Positions 15,773 to 23,024 of a stretch of 46,720 nt of DNA are shown piece after piece. Positions within the stretch are counted from its first letter, which is position 1. Each line of letters opens with the position of its first letter. Below the pieces are notes generated by a model that was given only the letters and a program-made list of their open reading frames with translations, made no database searches and was not told the origin of the DNA. The stretch is from Paracoccus onubensis (GTDB taxonomy: Bacteria > Pseudomonadota > Alphaproteobacteria > Rhodobacterales > Rhodobacteraceae), in contig NZ_QZCG01000022.1 of assembly GCF_003591515.1 (NCBI RefSeq), positions 1-46,720 of the forward strand. Reading direction: 5' to 3'. A program made the position numbers and the translations under genes.

Positions 15773-17724
15773 CCTCCGGTCATGACGATCCGGATCTGGA
15801 CGATCTGAAGCGCGCGATGCGGGCAGCGACGCCGCGGCCCGATCCTGTGCGGCGGGCGGAGAATCTGGCACTGGCGAAGAAAAATTTCGCGGCGACCCAA
15901 GGATCCGGGATGGCTGCGCGTCAAAACTCTGAACGTTCCGAGAAACGGGGCGTGTTCAGAGGAGTTTTTGACATGCTTATGACCAGAACCGCCGCTGCCG
16001 GGCTGACCGCAACCACCGCGCTTGTCGCCGTTGGCGCCCTGTTTTTCACGCCTGCCGGGCGCGATCTGATGACGCCGCCCTCGGATATGTCGCGCCCCGA
16101 AGTGGCGGCGCAGCCGGAGCCAGCCGCCAGCGATGCGCCCGCCATCGCCAAGCCCGAGGCACCGGCAGCGCAGGACCTGCAAGCGGAATCCACACCGGCC
16201 CAACCGCAGGCCGATGAGGTCGTCGGTTATAACGCCCAGCTTCGTGACGCCGCGCCCGCGCCGATGGCGCGTGTCGGGATCGCTCCGGATATCGCCCCTG
16301 CGCCGCCTCCGGCCAATACCGAACAATTCTCGAATAAGGATGACAACCCCCTGCATGTCGTGGCCGAGGATCCGGTTTCGACCTTTTCGATCGACGTCGA
16401 TACGGCCTCTTACGCGCTGGTCCGCTCGTCGCTGAATGCCGGGCAGATGCCGCCGCGCGATGCCGTGCGGGTCGAGGAGATGATCAATTATTTCCCCTAT
16501 GACTATCCCGCGCCCGGCCCGGAGGATGTCAGCCCGTTCAAGCCGACTGTCAGTGTGTTCCAGACACCGTGGAACCCGGATACCAGCCTTGTGCATATCG
16601 GCATGCAGGGCGAATTGCCGGCCATCGAAGATCGCCCGCCGCTGAATCTGGTCTTTCTGATCGACACGTCGGGCTCGATGGATGAACCGGCGAAACTGCC
16701 CTTGCTGGCCCAGAGCTTCAGGATGATGCTGTCGAAACTGAACTCCGACGATCAGGTCGCCATCGTGACCTATGCGGGAAACGCCGGAATCGCGCTTGAA
16801 CCGACGCCTGCCTCGGACCGGGGCGCGATCGAGAAAGCCCTTGCCGGGTTGCAGTCCGAAGGTTCGACCAATGGCGAGGGCGGGCTTGAAGAGGCGTACC
16901 GGCTGGCCGGCGAGATGTCGGAAGAGGGCGAGGTGTCGCGCGTGCTGCTGGCGACCGACGGAGATTTCAATGTCGGGATCGATGACCCGGACGCCCTGAC
17001 TGATTTCATCTCGGACAAGCGTGACAGCGGGATTTATCTTTCGGTGCTGGGCTTTGGCCGGGGGAACCTGCAGGACGACACGATGCAGGCCCTTGCTCAG
17101 AACGGCAATGGCACAGCCGCCTATATCGACACGTTGAACGAGGCGCAGCGCGTGCTGGTCGATCAGCTTGCCGGGGCGTTGTTCCCCATTGCCGACGATG
17201 TGAAGATCCAGGTCGAGTTCAACCCGGCGGTGATCGCCGAGTACCGGCTGATCGGCTATGAGACCCGTGCCTTGCGGCGCGAGGATTTCAACAATGATGC
17301 CGTCGATGCCGGAGAACTGGGCGCCGGCCATTCCGTGACCGCAATCTACGAGGTGACGCCGGTGGATTCGCCCGCCCGCAAGGCCGATCCGTTGCGCTAT
17401 GCCAGGCAGGAAATGGACAGCGAGGCGACGGGAAAATCGGACGAACTGGGCCTGCTGCGTTTGCGCTGGAAAGATCCGGGGGAAAGCGAAAGCCAGCTGA
17501 TGGAGTTCCCGATCACCGAAACGGATCATCCCGGCTCCGAGGCGGAATTCGCCGCCGCGATTGCAGGTTTCGGGCAGCTTCTGCGCGGTTCCACCTTCCT
17601 GCAGGATTGGGGATACGAGGATGCGATTGCCCTTGCCACAGCCAATCGCGGTGCCGATGAATTCGGCTATCGCAATGAAGCGGTGCGGCTGATGCGCCTT
17701 GCCGAGACTTTGGCGGCGGACTGA
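15769..17724 (+). CDS. Membrane-anchored vWA-domain protein (YfbK-like) with anti-sigma-like N-terminus
   Basis: This 651-aa protein has a charged cytosolic segment (1-72, with DLDDLKRAMRAATPRPDP), one TM helix at about 73-94, a Pro/Ala-rich linker to about 190, the vWF N-terminal domain (DPVSTFSIDVDTASYALVR near 201), a vWA domain with MIDAS DTSGS at 299-303, and a C-terminal DUF3520-type domain (YEVTPVDSP). The ATGA overlap with the ECF sigma gene and the short cytosolic segment suggest that it binds that sigma factor, with the vWA part sensing outside the membrane. That role is inference; no zinc-finger anti-sigma motif is present. Start 15769 is fixed by the overlap. Confidence 0.85.
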   Translation: MTSGHDDPDLDDLKRAMRAATPRPDPVRRAENLALAKKNFAATQGSGMAARQNSERSEKRGVFRGVFDMLMTRTAAAGLTATTALVAVGALFFTPAGRDLMTPPSDMSRPEVAAQPEPAASDAPAIAKPEAPAAQDLQAESTPAQPQADEVVGYNAQLRDAAPAPMARVGIAPDIAPAPPPANTEQFSNKDDNPLHVVAEDPVSTFSIDVDTASYALVRSSLNAGQMPPRDAVRVEEMINYFPYDYPAPGPEDVSPFKPTVSVFQTPWNPDTSLVHIGMQGELPAIEDRPPLNLVFLIDTSGSMDEPAKLPLLAQSFRMMLSKLNSDDQVAIVTYAGNAGIALEPTPASDRGAIEKALAGLQSEGSTNGEGGLEEAYRLAGEMSEEGEVSRVLLATDGDFNVGIDDPDALTDFISDKRDSGIYLSVLGFGRGNLQDDTMQALAQNGNGTAAYIDTLNEAQRVLVDQLAGALFPIADDVKIQVEFNPAVIAEYRLIGYETRALRREDFNNDAVDAGELGAGHSVTAIYEVTPVDSPARKADPLRYARQEMDSEATGKSDELGLLRLRWKDPGESESQLMEFPITETDHPGSEAEFAAAIAGFGQLLRGSTFLQDWGYEDAIALATANRGADEFGYRNEAVRLMRLAETLAAD

Positions 17725-17746
17725 AGCGGACCTGTCCGGATGCCGG

Positions 17747-17775
17747 GGCCGGGCGCATGCGTCCGGCCTTTTCTT
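17747..17775 (+). terminator. Intrinsic terminator after the vWA gene
   Basis: GGCCGGGC pairs with GTCCGGCC (one G-U) around GCATGC, followed by TTTTCTTAT. Confidence 0.75.
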
Positions 17776-17926
17776 ATACGGGAATCGGATCGGACAGATG
17801 CCGGTGACGCTTTGGGCGGCTGGGGCAGGGTTCGGGGTATACCGGAATTCAGCTTTGAACTTGCATCCCGATAAGGCATGGTTCAGGGCTTGGACGTATC
17901 AGGACACGGATTTTCAAGGCGGATCG

Positions 17927-18625
17927 ATGACGGAAACAGGCATATTGGATCATCCCCATGAACATGCGATGGCGATCAGGTATCAGCAGCGTTCTGCAGA
18001 GATCAAAGCCTTGCAGCGGCAATGCTATGCGCTTGCCACGCTGAGGCTACGGGCTACCGTTGAGGCGGCGGGCGGATCGGGCGCAGGGCTGGCGGTCGTG
18101 TCTGATATCGATGAGACGATTCTTGACAACGCCGCCGTCATGGCCCATGCGATGAGCCGGCCGACAGGGCAGGACAAGATCGATATCTGGAAATTATGGG
18201 AGCGCGAGGGTCAGCCGCATCTGATTCCGGGCGCGGCGGATTTCTTCGAGCTTGCGGATGAGCTTGGCGTAACGATCTTCTATGTTTCCGACAGGTTCGA
18301 CGAGAACAAGATCGCCACGATCGCCACCTTGTCGCGGCTTGGGCTTCCGCAGGCGGATGCAGATCATGTGCGGCTGCTTGGACCGCCCAAGGCCGAGCGA
18401 CGCATTGCCATCGAAAAATCGCACAGGATCATATTGCTGCTGGGCGACACATTGCATGATTTCGACGACGCCTTCGCGGGGAGCCCGCTGGAAGAACAGC
18501 ATCGGTTGACCGAAGAACATGCAAGGCGCTTCGGTGAAGACTGGATCGTGTTTCCGAATGCCGGTCATGGCACATGGATGGAAGCGGAACTTCTGCCATG
18601 GGATGCGCCGATACGCAGCCTTTAA
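17927..18625 (+). CDS. HAD acid phosphatase, class C / lipoprotein e(P4)-like, without signal peptide
   Basis: This 232-aa protein has the DxDET signature VVSDIDETILDN near residue 62-73, followed by a helical cap, SDRFDENK (motif II region), a lysine in AIEKSHRI and the acidic LLLGDTLHDFDDAF (motif IV). This is the class C (e(P4)/OlpA) phosphatase pattern, whose members hydrolyse nucleotide monophosphates in the periplasm. No signal peptide or lipobox precedes the domain at the chosen start (AAGGCGG precedes ATG 17927), and upstream codons to 17699 read through the terminator. It therefore looks cytosolic, which is unusual. A 3'-end element lies 40 nt after its stop. Confidence 0.72.
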   Translation: MTETGILDHPHEHAMAIRYQQRSAEIKALQRQCYALATLRLRATVEAAGGSGAGLAVVSDIDETILDNAAVMAHAMSRPTGQDKIDIWKLWEREGQPHLIPGAADFFELADELGVTIFYVSDRFDENKIATIATLSRLGLPQADADHVRLLGPPKAERRIAIEKSHRIILLLGDTLHDFDDAFAGSPLEEQHRLTEEHARRFGEDWIVFPNAGHGTWMEAELLPWDAPIRSL

Positions 18626-18665
18626 AGCCCGCCGCGCCCCTCCGGATTCGCTTCCCCTTCCTCTG

Positions 18666-18784
18666 CTTCTTCTTTGTCCAAATACCTCGGGGGTCGCCGG
18701 CGGGTCGCGCCACTGGTTCGAGAGACCTGCCGGCGACGGGCTGGCCCCGGCCATCGCGGGACACAAGTAACCGGCGTTTCCGAT
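18666..18784 (+). repeat. 3'-end element, long form, copy 2
   Basis: A 119-bp sequence that is about 90% identical to the reverse strand of 28000-28120. It begins with CTTCTTCTTTGTCC, passes AATACCTCGGGGG, then forms a 14-bp stem (18693-18706 with 18724-18737, 13 Watson-Crick pairs and one G-U, 17-nt loop) and ends with CAAGTAACCGGCGTTTCCGA. It lies between convergent genes. Confidence 0.85.
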
Positions 18785-18832
18785 TCAGCACGACAGGCTC
18801 TGACCGTCTGGGTTCATCTGGCCGAGCGGAAA

Positions 18833-19735
18833 TTATTCCATTGCGTCAAGAATGTAACGCGCGGTCATCAGATCCAGATGCGCGCCGCCGCCATTCTTGG
18901 CGATCGTGATCTCATCCCGGGACCGGCGCGTATAATCGCCTGACGACAGGTCATAGAAATCCGCGACGATATCCGTCTTTGAGATGACTCCGCTATCAAG
19001 CGGAATCTGTATTTCTCCGATATGGCCGATGGTGGTATTGCGGCTGTCGACGAAAATCCGGGCGCGTTTCAGGGCCGTGTCGTCCACTTCGCGCATATCG
19101 GGACGATAGGCTCCGATCAGGTCCAGATGCGTTCCGGGTTGCAGCCAGTCGCCCTGCAGCACGGGATGCGTCGCCATGGTGGTTGTCGCAATCAGATCCG
19201 CGTCGCGGCAGGCGGCGGGCAGATCGTCGACCGCGATTGCATCCATCCGCGCGGCAAGGTCCCGGGCCGCGCTCGCGGTGCGGTTCCAGATGCTGATGCG
19301 GATGTCCGGGAAGGCCGCGCGATAGGCTTCGATCATCGAGGCGGCGACATTTCCGGCGCCGACGATCAGCGCGCTTGCGCTGTCCTCGCGGGCAAGTCGC
19401 CGCGTCGACAGAAGGCTGTCACCGGCGGTTTTCCATTTGGTGACAAGGTGGAAATCGATCAATGCGACGAGTTCGCCGCTTGCATCACCGAACAGGTTCA
19501 CCGCTCCGTTGACCACCGGCAGGCCGGTTTGCGGATTGCCGGGGAAGATCGTCGCGGGTTTGACCGCCAGACCAAGCCCGTCGATCCATGCCGAACGGGT
19601 CAGCAGCGTGTCATTGCCGCGATAAAGGAAACTGTCGGAAATCTCTGCGCGGGGCAGGCTGTGACCTTCGGCAAGCGCATCGGTCAGGGCGAGCCAGTCA
19701 AGGCGGGACTCGGCTTCGGAGGTAATGATCTGCAT
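18833..19735 (-). CDS. Ornithine cyclodeaminase / mu-crystallin family protein
   Basis: A 300-aa NAD(P)-dependent enzyme of the OCD/mu-crystallin family. Visible signs are the substrate-binding GLAVKPATIFPGNP near residue 55, the Rossmann motif ALIVGAGNVAASM near residue 123, IWNRTASAA after the second strand, and THLDLIGAYRPDMREVDD. Members act as ornithine cyclodeaminases, alanine dehydrogenases or ketimine reductases; the sequence alone does not decide. Start at 19735 follows AAGGG. No catabolic neighbour helps to choose the substrate. Confidence 0.82.
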   Translation of the reverse strand: MQIITSEAESRLDWLALTDALAEGHSLPRAEISDSFLYRGNDTLLTRSAWIDGLGLAVKPATIFPGNPQTGLPVVNGAVNLFGDASGELVALIDFHLVTKWKTAGDSLLSTRRLAREDSASALIVGAGNVAASMIEAYRAAFPDIRISIWNRTASAARDLAARMDAIAVDDLPAACRDADLIATTTMATHPVLQGDWLQPGTHLDLIGAYRPDMREVDDTALKRARIFVDSRNTTIGHIGEIQIPLDSGVISKTDIVADFYDLSSGDYTRRSRDEITIAKNGGGAHLDLMTARYILDAME

Positions 19736-19892
19736 ATTCGACCCTTGGTTTCCGTCAACCTAGAACAGATCGGGGCGGAATGAAAAGCGCAGTATCGATA
19801 CGAATCGCAAGGGAATTGCGTGTCGCGCAAGGGTGGATTAATCTTTATGTCAGTGCGGGAGGGACCGCCGATCACAGAGGACAGCAAAAGCC

Positions 19893-20324
19893 ATGATTAA
19901 GGAATTCAAGGAATTCATTGCCCAGGGCAATGTCATGGACCTGGCAGTGGGGATCATTATTGGCGCGGCGTTCACGGCAATCGTCACGTCGCTGGTGGAT
20001 GATCTCATCAACCCGATCATCGGTCTTTTGACCGGTGGTGTCGATTTCACCAACAAGTATTTCGTCCTGTCGGGCGAGGTCGCAGACGGGCTCAGTCTTG
20101 CCGCGGCGCGTGAAGCGGGCGCGGCGGTATTCGCCTATGGTTCTTTCGTCATGGCCGTGATCAATTTCCTGATCGTTGCCTGGGTCGTGTTCCTGCTGGT
20201 CAAAGGGGTGAACCGGGTCAGGGACACCGTGGTAAAGAAAAAAGAAGTCGTCGAAGAAGCGGCAGGCCCGACGCAGGAAGAATTGCTGGCGCAGATCCGC
20301 GATCTTCTGGCCGCGAGAGGCTGA
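19893..20324 (+). CDS. mscL: Large-conductance mechanosensitive channel MscL
   Basis: A 143-aa inner-membrane protein with the conserved N-terminus (MIKEFKEFIAQGNVMDLAVG), TM1 at about 15-45, a periplasmic loop, TM2 at about 80-108 (VMAVINFLIVAWVVFLLV) and a charged cytosolic helix ending in EELLAQIRDLL. It opens under membrane tension to release solutes in hypo-osmotic shock. Start has AGAGGA upstream. It is monocistronic and followed by a short intrinsic terminator. Confidence 0.95.
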   Translation: MIKEFKEFIAQGNVMDLAVGIIIGAAFTAIVTSLVDDLINPIIGLLTGGVDFTNKYFVLSGEVADGLSLAAAREAGAAVFAYGSFVMAVINFLIVAWVVFLLVKGVNRVRDTVVKKKEVVEEAAGPTQEELLAQIRDLLAARG

Positions 20325-20335
20325 CATATCCCCGG

Positions 20336-20359
20336 GCGTGCTTGATCGGGCACGCTTTT
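20336..20359 (+). terminator. Intrinsic terminator after mscL
   Basis: GCGTGC and GCACGC form a 6-bp stem around TTGATCGG, followed by TTTTGCG. Confidence 0.65.
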
Positions 20360-20386
20360 GCGAAAGAGGGTACGATCCTTCGCTTA

Positions 20387-20425
20387 GCGCATTAACCTTA
20401 ATCGGTGATGTTAAGGTTAATGCGC
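20387..20425. repeat. Perfect 15-bp inverted repeat with TTAA blocks
   Basis: GCGCATTAACCTTAA at 20387-20401 and its exact complement at 20411-20425 flank the 9-nt spacer TCGGTGATG. Each arm holds two TTAA blocks. It is in the 334-bp gap between convergent mscL and ald. No T-tract follows on either side, so it is not a classical terminator. Confidence 0.9.
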
Positions 20426-20658
20426 CATGCTGAACCCGACGGGATCGTTAACCGTGCCTCTGTAAAGGCTTTTCGGCGCCATCGGCATGAACCGACGGCG
20501 ATCTTGTCTTGCATTCGTTATCCTTGTCGGGCGGCCAACAGCCCGCCGGGCAGGTAAACAGGACGAAGCACCGCTCCGCGTCTCGTACGGGTGCGGGGTC
20601 ACGCCGGCGGACACGGTGTGCCGCGGTTCCGGTATCCACCCGGAATGCGGCCGCGCCG
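20426..20658. other. Non-coding remainder of the mscL-ald gap
   Basis: The gap from 20325 to 20658 holds the mscL terminator and the TTAA inverted repeat. In the remaining 233 bp I see no convincing gene: the open frames are short, arginine-rich and lack ribosome sites. No promoter is expected because both flanking genes point inwards. Confidence 0.5.
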
Positions 20659-21777
20659 TCAGCCGTTCAGCAACTGATCCGGGGTGAGTGCCTCGATCCC
20701 CTGCGCCACGCCCACCGGCGGCGAGGTCAGCTTGCCCTGATGCGTCGACAGCCCGGCTCGCAGATGGGGATCGTCGGTGATGGCCTGACGCCAGCCCTTA
20801 TCGGCCAAAGACAGCAGGAACGGCAGCGTCACATTGCCCAGGGCCTGAGTCGAGGTGCGCGCAACCGCGCCCGGCATATTCGCCACGCAATAATGCACCA
20901 CGCCATCGACTTCATAGATCGGATCCTGATGGGTGGTCACGCGGGAGGTCTCGAAACAGCCGCCCTGATCGATGGCGACATCCACCAGAACCGAGCCCTG
21001 CGGCATGATCGACAATTGCTCGCGCGTCACCAGCTTGGGCGCGGCCGCCCCGGGGATCAGCACCGCGCCGATGACCATATCGGCTGTGGCGATCAGCTCG
21101 GCAGTGGCGGCGGCACTGGCATATTGGGTGGTCAGCTTGCCCATGAACACATCGTCCAGATAAGAGAGGCGCGGCACCGAGCGGTCCATAACGGTCACAT
21201 TCGCGCCCATCCCCACCGCCACCCGGGCGGCGGCCGTGCCGACGACTCCGCCGCCGATCACAACGACATTGGCGGGCCGCACGCCCGGCACGCCGCCCAG
21301 CAGCACGCCGCGCCCGCCATTGGCCTTTTGCAGCGCCCATGATCCGACCTGCGGCGCAAGACGCCCTGCCACTTCGGACATCGGCGCCAGCAGCGGCAGG
21401 CCGCCGCGCATATCCGTCACCGTTTCATAGGCGATCGAGGTGACGCCCGATTCCAGAAGGTCACGGGTCTGCTCCGCATCCGGCGCAAGATGCAGATAGG
21501 TGAACAGGATCTGTCCCTCGCGCAGCATCCGGCGCTCGGTGGCCTGCGGCTCTTTCACCTTGATGATCAGTTCGGATTTGCTGAAGACGGTACCCGCATC
21601 GGGCGCAATCTCGGCCCCGATGGCCCGGTAATCCTCATCCGTGAAACCCGCTCCGTCGCCCGCCCCGGTCTCGACCAGAACGCTGTGCCCGCGCAGGATC
21701 GCCTCGGTTGCATTGGCGGGGGTCAGGCCGACCCGGAATTCCTGCGCCTTGATTTCTTTTGGACAACCGATTTTCAT
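20659..21777 (-). CDS. ald: Alanine dehydrogenase
   Basis: A 372-aa enzyme that interconverts L-alanine and pyruvate with NAD and ammonia. It has the full family pattern: MKIGCPKEIKAQEFRVGLTP at the start, VKVKEPQ-type segment (IIKVKEPQATE), TYLHLAPD with the catalytic His, ETVTDMRGGLPLLAPMSEVA, and the NAD site VVIGGGVVGTAAARVAVGMG. Start at 21777 has GGGAGGAG. A Lrp/AsnC regulator is encoded divergently, the usual arrangement for inducible ald genes, so alanine probably induces it through that regulator. Confidence 0.96.
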   Translation of the reverse strand: MKIGCPKEIKAQEFRVGLTPANATEAILRGHSVLVETGAGDGAGFTDEDYRAIGAEIAPDAGTVFSKSELIIKVKEPQATERRMLREGQILFTYLHLAPDAEQTRDLLESGVTSIAYETVTDMRGGLPLLAPMSEVAGRLAPQVGSWALQKANGGRGVLLGGVPGVRPANVVVIGGGVVGTAAARVAVGMGANVTVMDRSVPRLSYLDDVFMGKLTTQYASAAATAELIATADMVIGAVLIPGAAAPKLVTREQLSIMPQGSVLVDVAIDQGGCFETSRVTTHQDPIYEVDGVVHYCVANMPGAVARTSTQALGNVTLPFLLSLADKGWRQAITDDPHLRAGLSTHQGKLTSPPVGVAQGIEALTPDQLLNG

Positions 21778-21828
21778 CTAAACACTCCTCCCATAGGTTT
21801 TATGTTCTGCAGGATGTCACAGGATCCA

Positions 21829-21839
21829 TGCAAAATGCA
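21829..21839. promoter_or_regulatory. Candidate Lrp-type operator between ald and its regulator
   Basis: TGCA-AAA-TGCA, a small inverted repeat in the 140-bp divergent intergenic region, with an AT-rich stretch (ATTCGAAAGAAATCATTGGAA) following. Lrp-family sites are degenerate, so this is only a candidate. Confidence 0.3.
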
Positions 21840-21917
21840 GCGAAGCTATGGGTCAGTGCCGTTAAAATTCGAAAGAAATCATTGGAAATTTCCAGCTTTC
21901 TCGAAGATTATCCCGAT

Positions 21918-22379
21918 ATGAGTGAAATCGACGCAATAGACCGCCGGATACTTGCGCTGCTGCAGAAACACGGGCGAATCAGCAATGCCGAACTGGCGCA
22001 AAGGGTTCACCTGTCGCCCAGCGCCTGCCACAGACGGGTGCAGCGGCTTGAGGAAGGCGGCGTCATTCAGGATTACGTGGCGCTGCTGAATGCACGGAAA
22101 TTACAACGCCAGACCACGGTTTTCGTCGAGATCACCCTGTCGGGTCAGGCCGACGAGCTGTTGGACCGTTTCGAACGGGCGGTGCGCGCCATTCCCGATG
22201 TGCTGGAATGCCACCTGATGGCGGGCACGGCGGATTACCTGCTGAAGATCGTGGTCGAGGATACCGACGATTTCGCCCGCATTCACCGCCAGCATCTGGC
22301 GCGCCTGCCCGGCGTGGCGCAGATGCATTCGTCATTCGCGCTGCGCACGGTATTCCGCACGACCGCGATCCCGGTGTAA
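21918..22379 (+). CDS. Lrp/AsnC-family transcriptional regulator, likely AldR
   Basis: A 153-aa regulator with an N-terminal HTH (IDRRILALLQKHGRISNAEL, then LSPSACHRRVQRLEEGGVI) and a C-terminal RAM ligand-binding domain (VFVEITL, CHLMAGTADYLLKIVVED). The divergent position next to ald and the family's known role make it the probable alanine-responsive activator of ald. Start 21918 gives the standard N-terminus; in-frame codons upstream to 21759 run into the ald promoter and are rejected. The ankyrin gene starts 9 nt after its stop, so they are likely cotranscribed. Confidence 0.9.
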   Translation: MSEIDAIDRRILALLQKHGRISNAELAQRVHLSPSACHRRVQRLEEGGVIQDYVALLNARKLQRQTTVFVEITLSGQADELLDRFERAVRAIPDVLECHLMAGTADYLLKIVVEDTDDFARIHRQHLARLPGVAQMHSSFALRTVFRTTAIPV

Positions 22380-22388
22380 AGGAGAATT

Positions 22389-22943
22389 ATGTTAGGCAAA
22401 TTGCTTTCCGCGCTATTCGGCACAGGCTTGAAGCCCACGGAAACCGGCGACGAACTCACTCGGTTTTTCAAGGCCGTGTCTACCGGGCCGGTCAGTGCTG
22501 TCAAAGAATTCCTGATACGTGATCCCGGTCTCGCTACGAGGCAGGGCCGGTGGGGGTTCTCTGCAATTCACATGCTGGATTATGTCGATTTCACGAAAAA
22601 GATTGATCTTTTGATAGCCCGTGGGGCGGATATCAATGCACGCAATGACAAGGGCCATACTTTGGCCCATTGCCTGAGTGACCCCGAATTCCTGCCCGAC
22701 TTGATCAGGCATGGTGCAAATTTGAATGCACGCGACAAGGAGGGTTGCACTCCGCTCATGACATTTCTGGTCGAGCCGCATTCCCGTGAAATGATAGAGG
22801 CTTTGCTGAAAGCCGATGCAGACCCGTCCAGCGTTGACGATCATGGCCGCAGCGTCATGGACTATGCGCAGGATTACGACAGGTTCGAGGAGGATGGTAT
22901 TGCGGGTCTTATCCGGCAAAGCCTCGCCCGTCAGGGGAAATGA
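22389..22943 (+). CDS. Ankyrin-repeat protein
   Basis: A 184-aa protein with about four ankyrin repeats from residue 55 on: GFSAIHMLDYVDFTKKIDLL, IARGADINARNDKGHTLAH, IRHGANLNARDKEGCTPLM and LKADADPSSVDDHGRSVMDY. There is no signal peptide. Ankyrin repeats mediate protein contacts; the partner is unknown. A strong AAAGGAGAA ribosome site precedes ATG 22389. Its G+C is visibly lower than that of ald and gabD on either side, hinting at later acquisition behind the Lrp gene. Confidence 0.85.
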   Translation: MLGKLLSALFGTGLKPTETGDELTRFFKAVSTGPVSAVKEFLIRDPGLATRQGRWGFSAIHMLDYVDFTKKIDLLIARGADINARNDKGHTLAHCLSDPEFLPDLIRHGANLNARDKEGCTPLMTFLVEPHSREMIEALLKADADPSSVDDHGRSVMDYAQDYDRFEEDGIAGLIRQSLARQGK

Positions 22944-22965
22944 CTGGAAGAGGTTGTGACGACCT

Positions 22966-22995
22966 TTGACAAGCATCTTGCGGCGGGTGCATCAT
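22966..22995 (+). promoter_or_regulatory. Predicted promoter of gabD
   Basis: Perfect -35 TTGACA at 22966-22971 and -10 CATCAT at 22990-22995 (4 of 6 matches), 18 nt apart and 29 nt before the start codon. Confidence 0.45.
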
Positions 22996-23024
22996 CCGGC
23001 AACTTCCGCTAGAAAGAGGCTGTC

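Noticed and set aside
15505..17529. A 674-codon frame antisense to the sigma and vWA genes
   Set aside because: Covers two well-supported genes on the other strand, has no ribosome site and no recognisable domain.
18707..18737. tRNA remnant in the long repeat (GGTTCGAGA resembles a T-loop)
   Set aside because: No acceptor stem, anticodon arm or CCA-compatible end can be found around it in either copy.
20387..20425. CtrA-binding site
   Set aside because: Canonical CtrA boxes are TTAA-N7-TTAA. Here the spacings between TTAA blocks are 2, 9 and 2, so the match is not real.
20387..20425. dif recombination site near ftsK
   Set aside because: dif has 11-bp arms around a 6-bp centre and a different sequence; the site is also 15 kb from ftsK with no XerC/D gene in view.
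20417..20614. A 65-codon minus-strand frame downstream of ald
   Set aside because: No ribosome site, no recognisable domain, and it runs into the inverted repeat.
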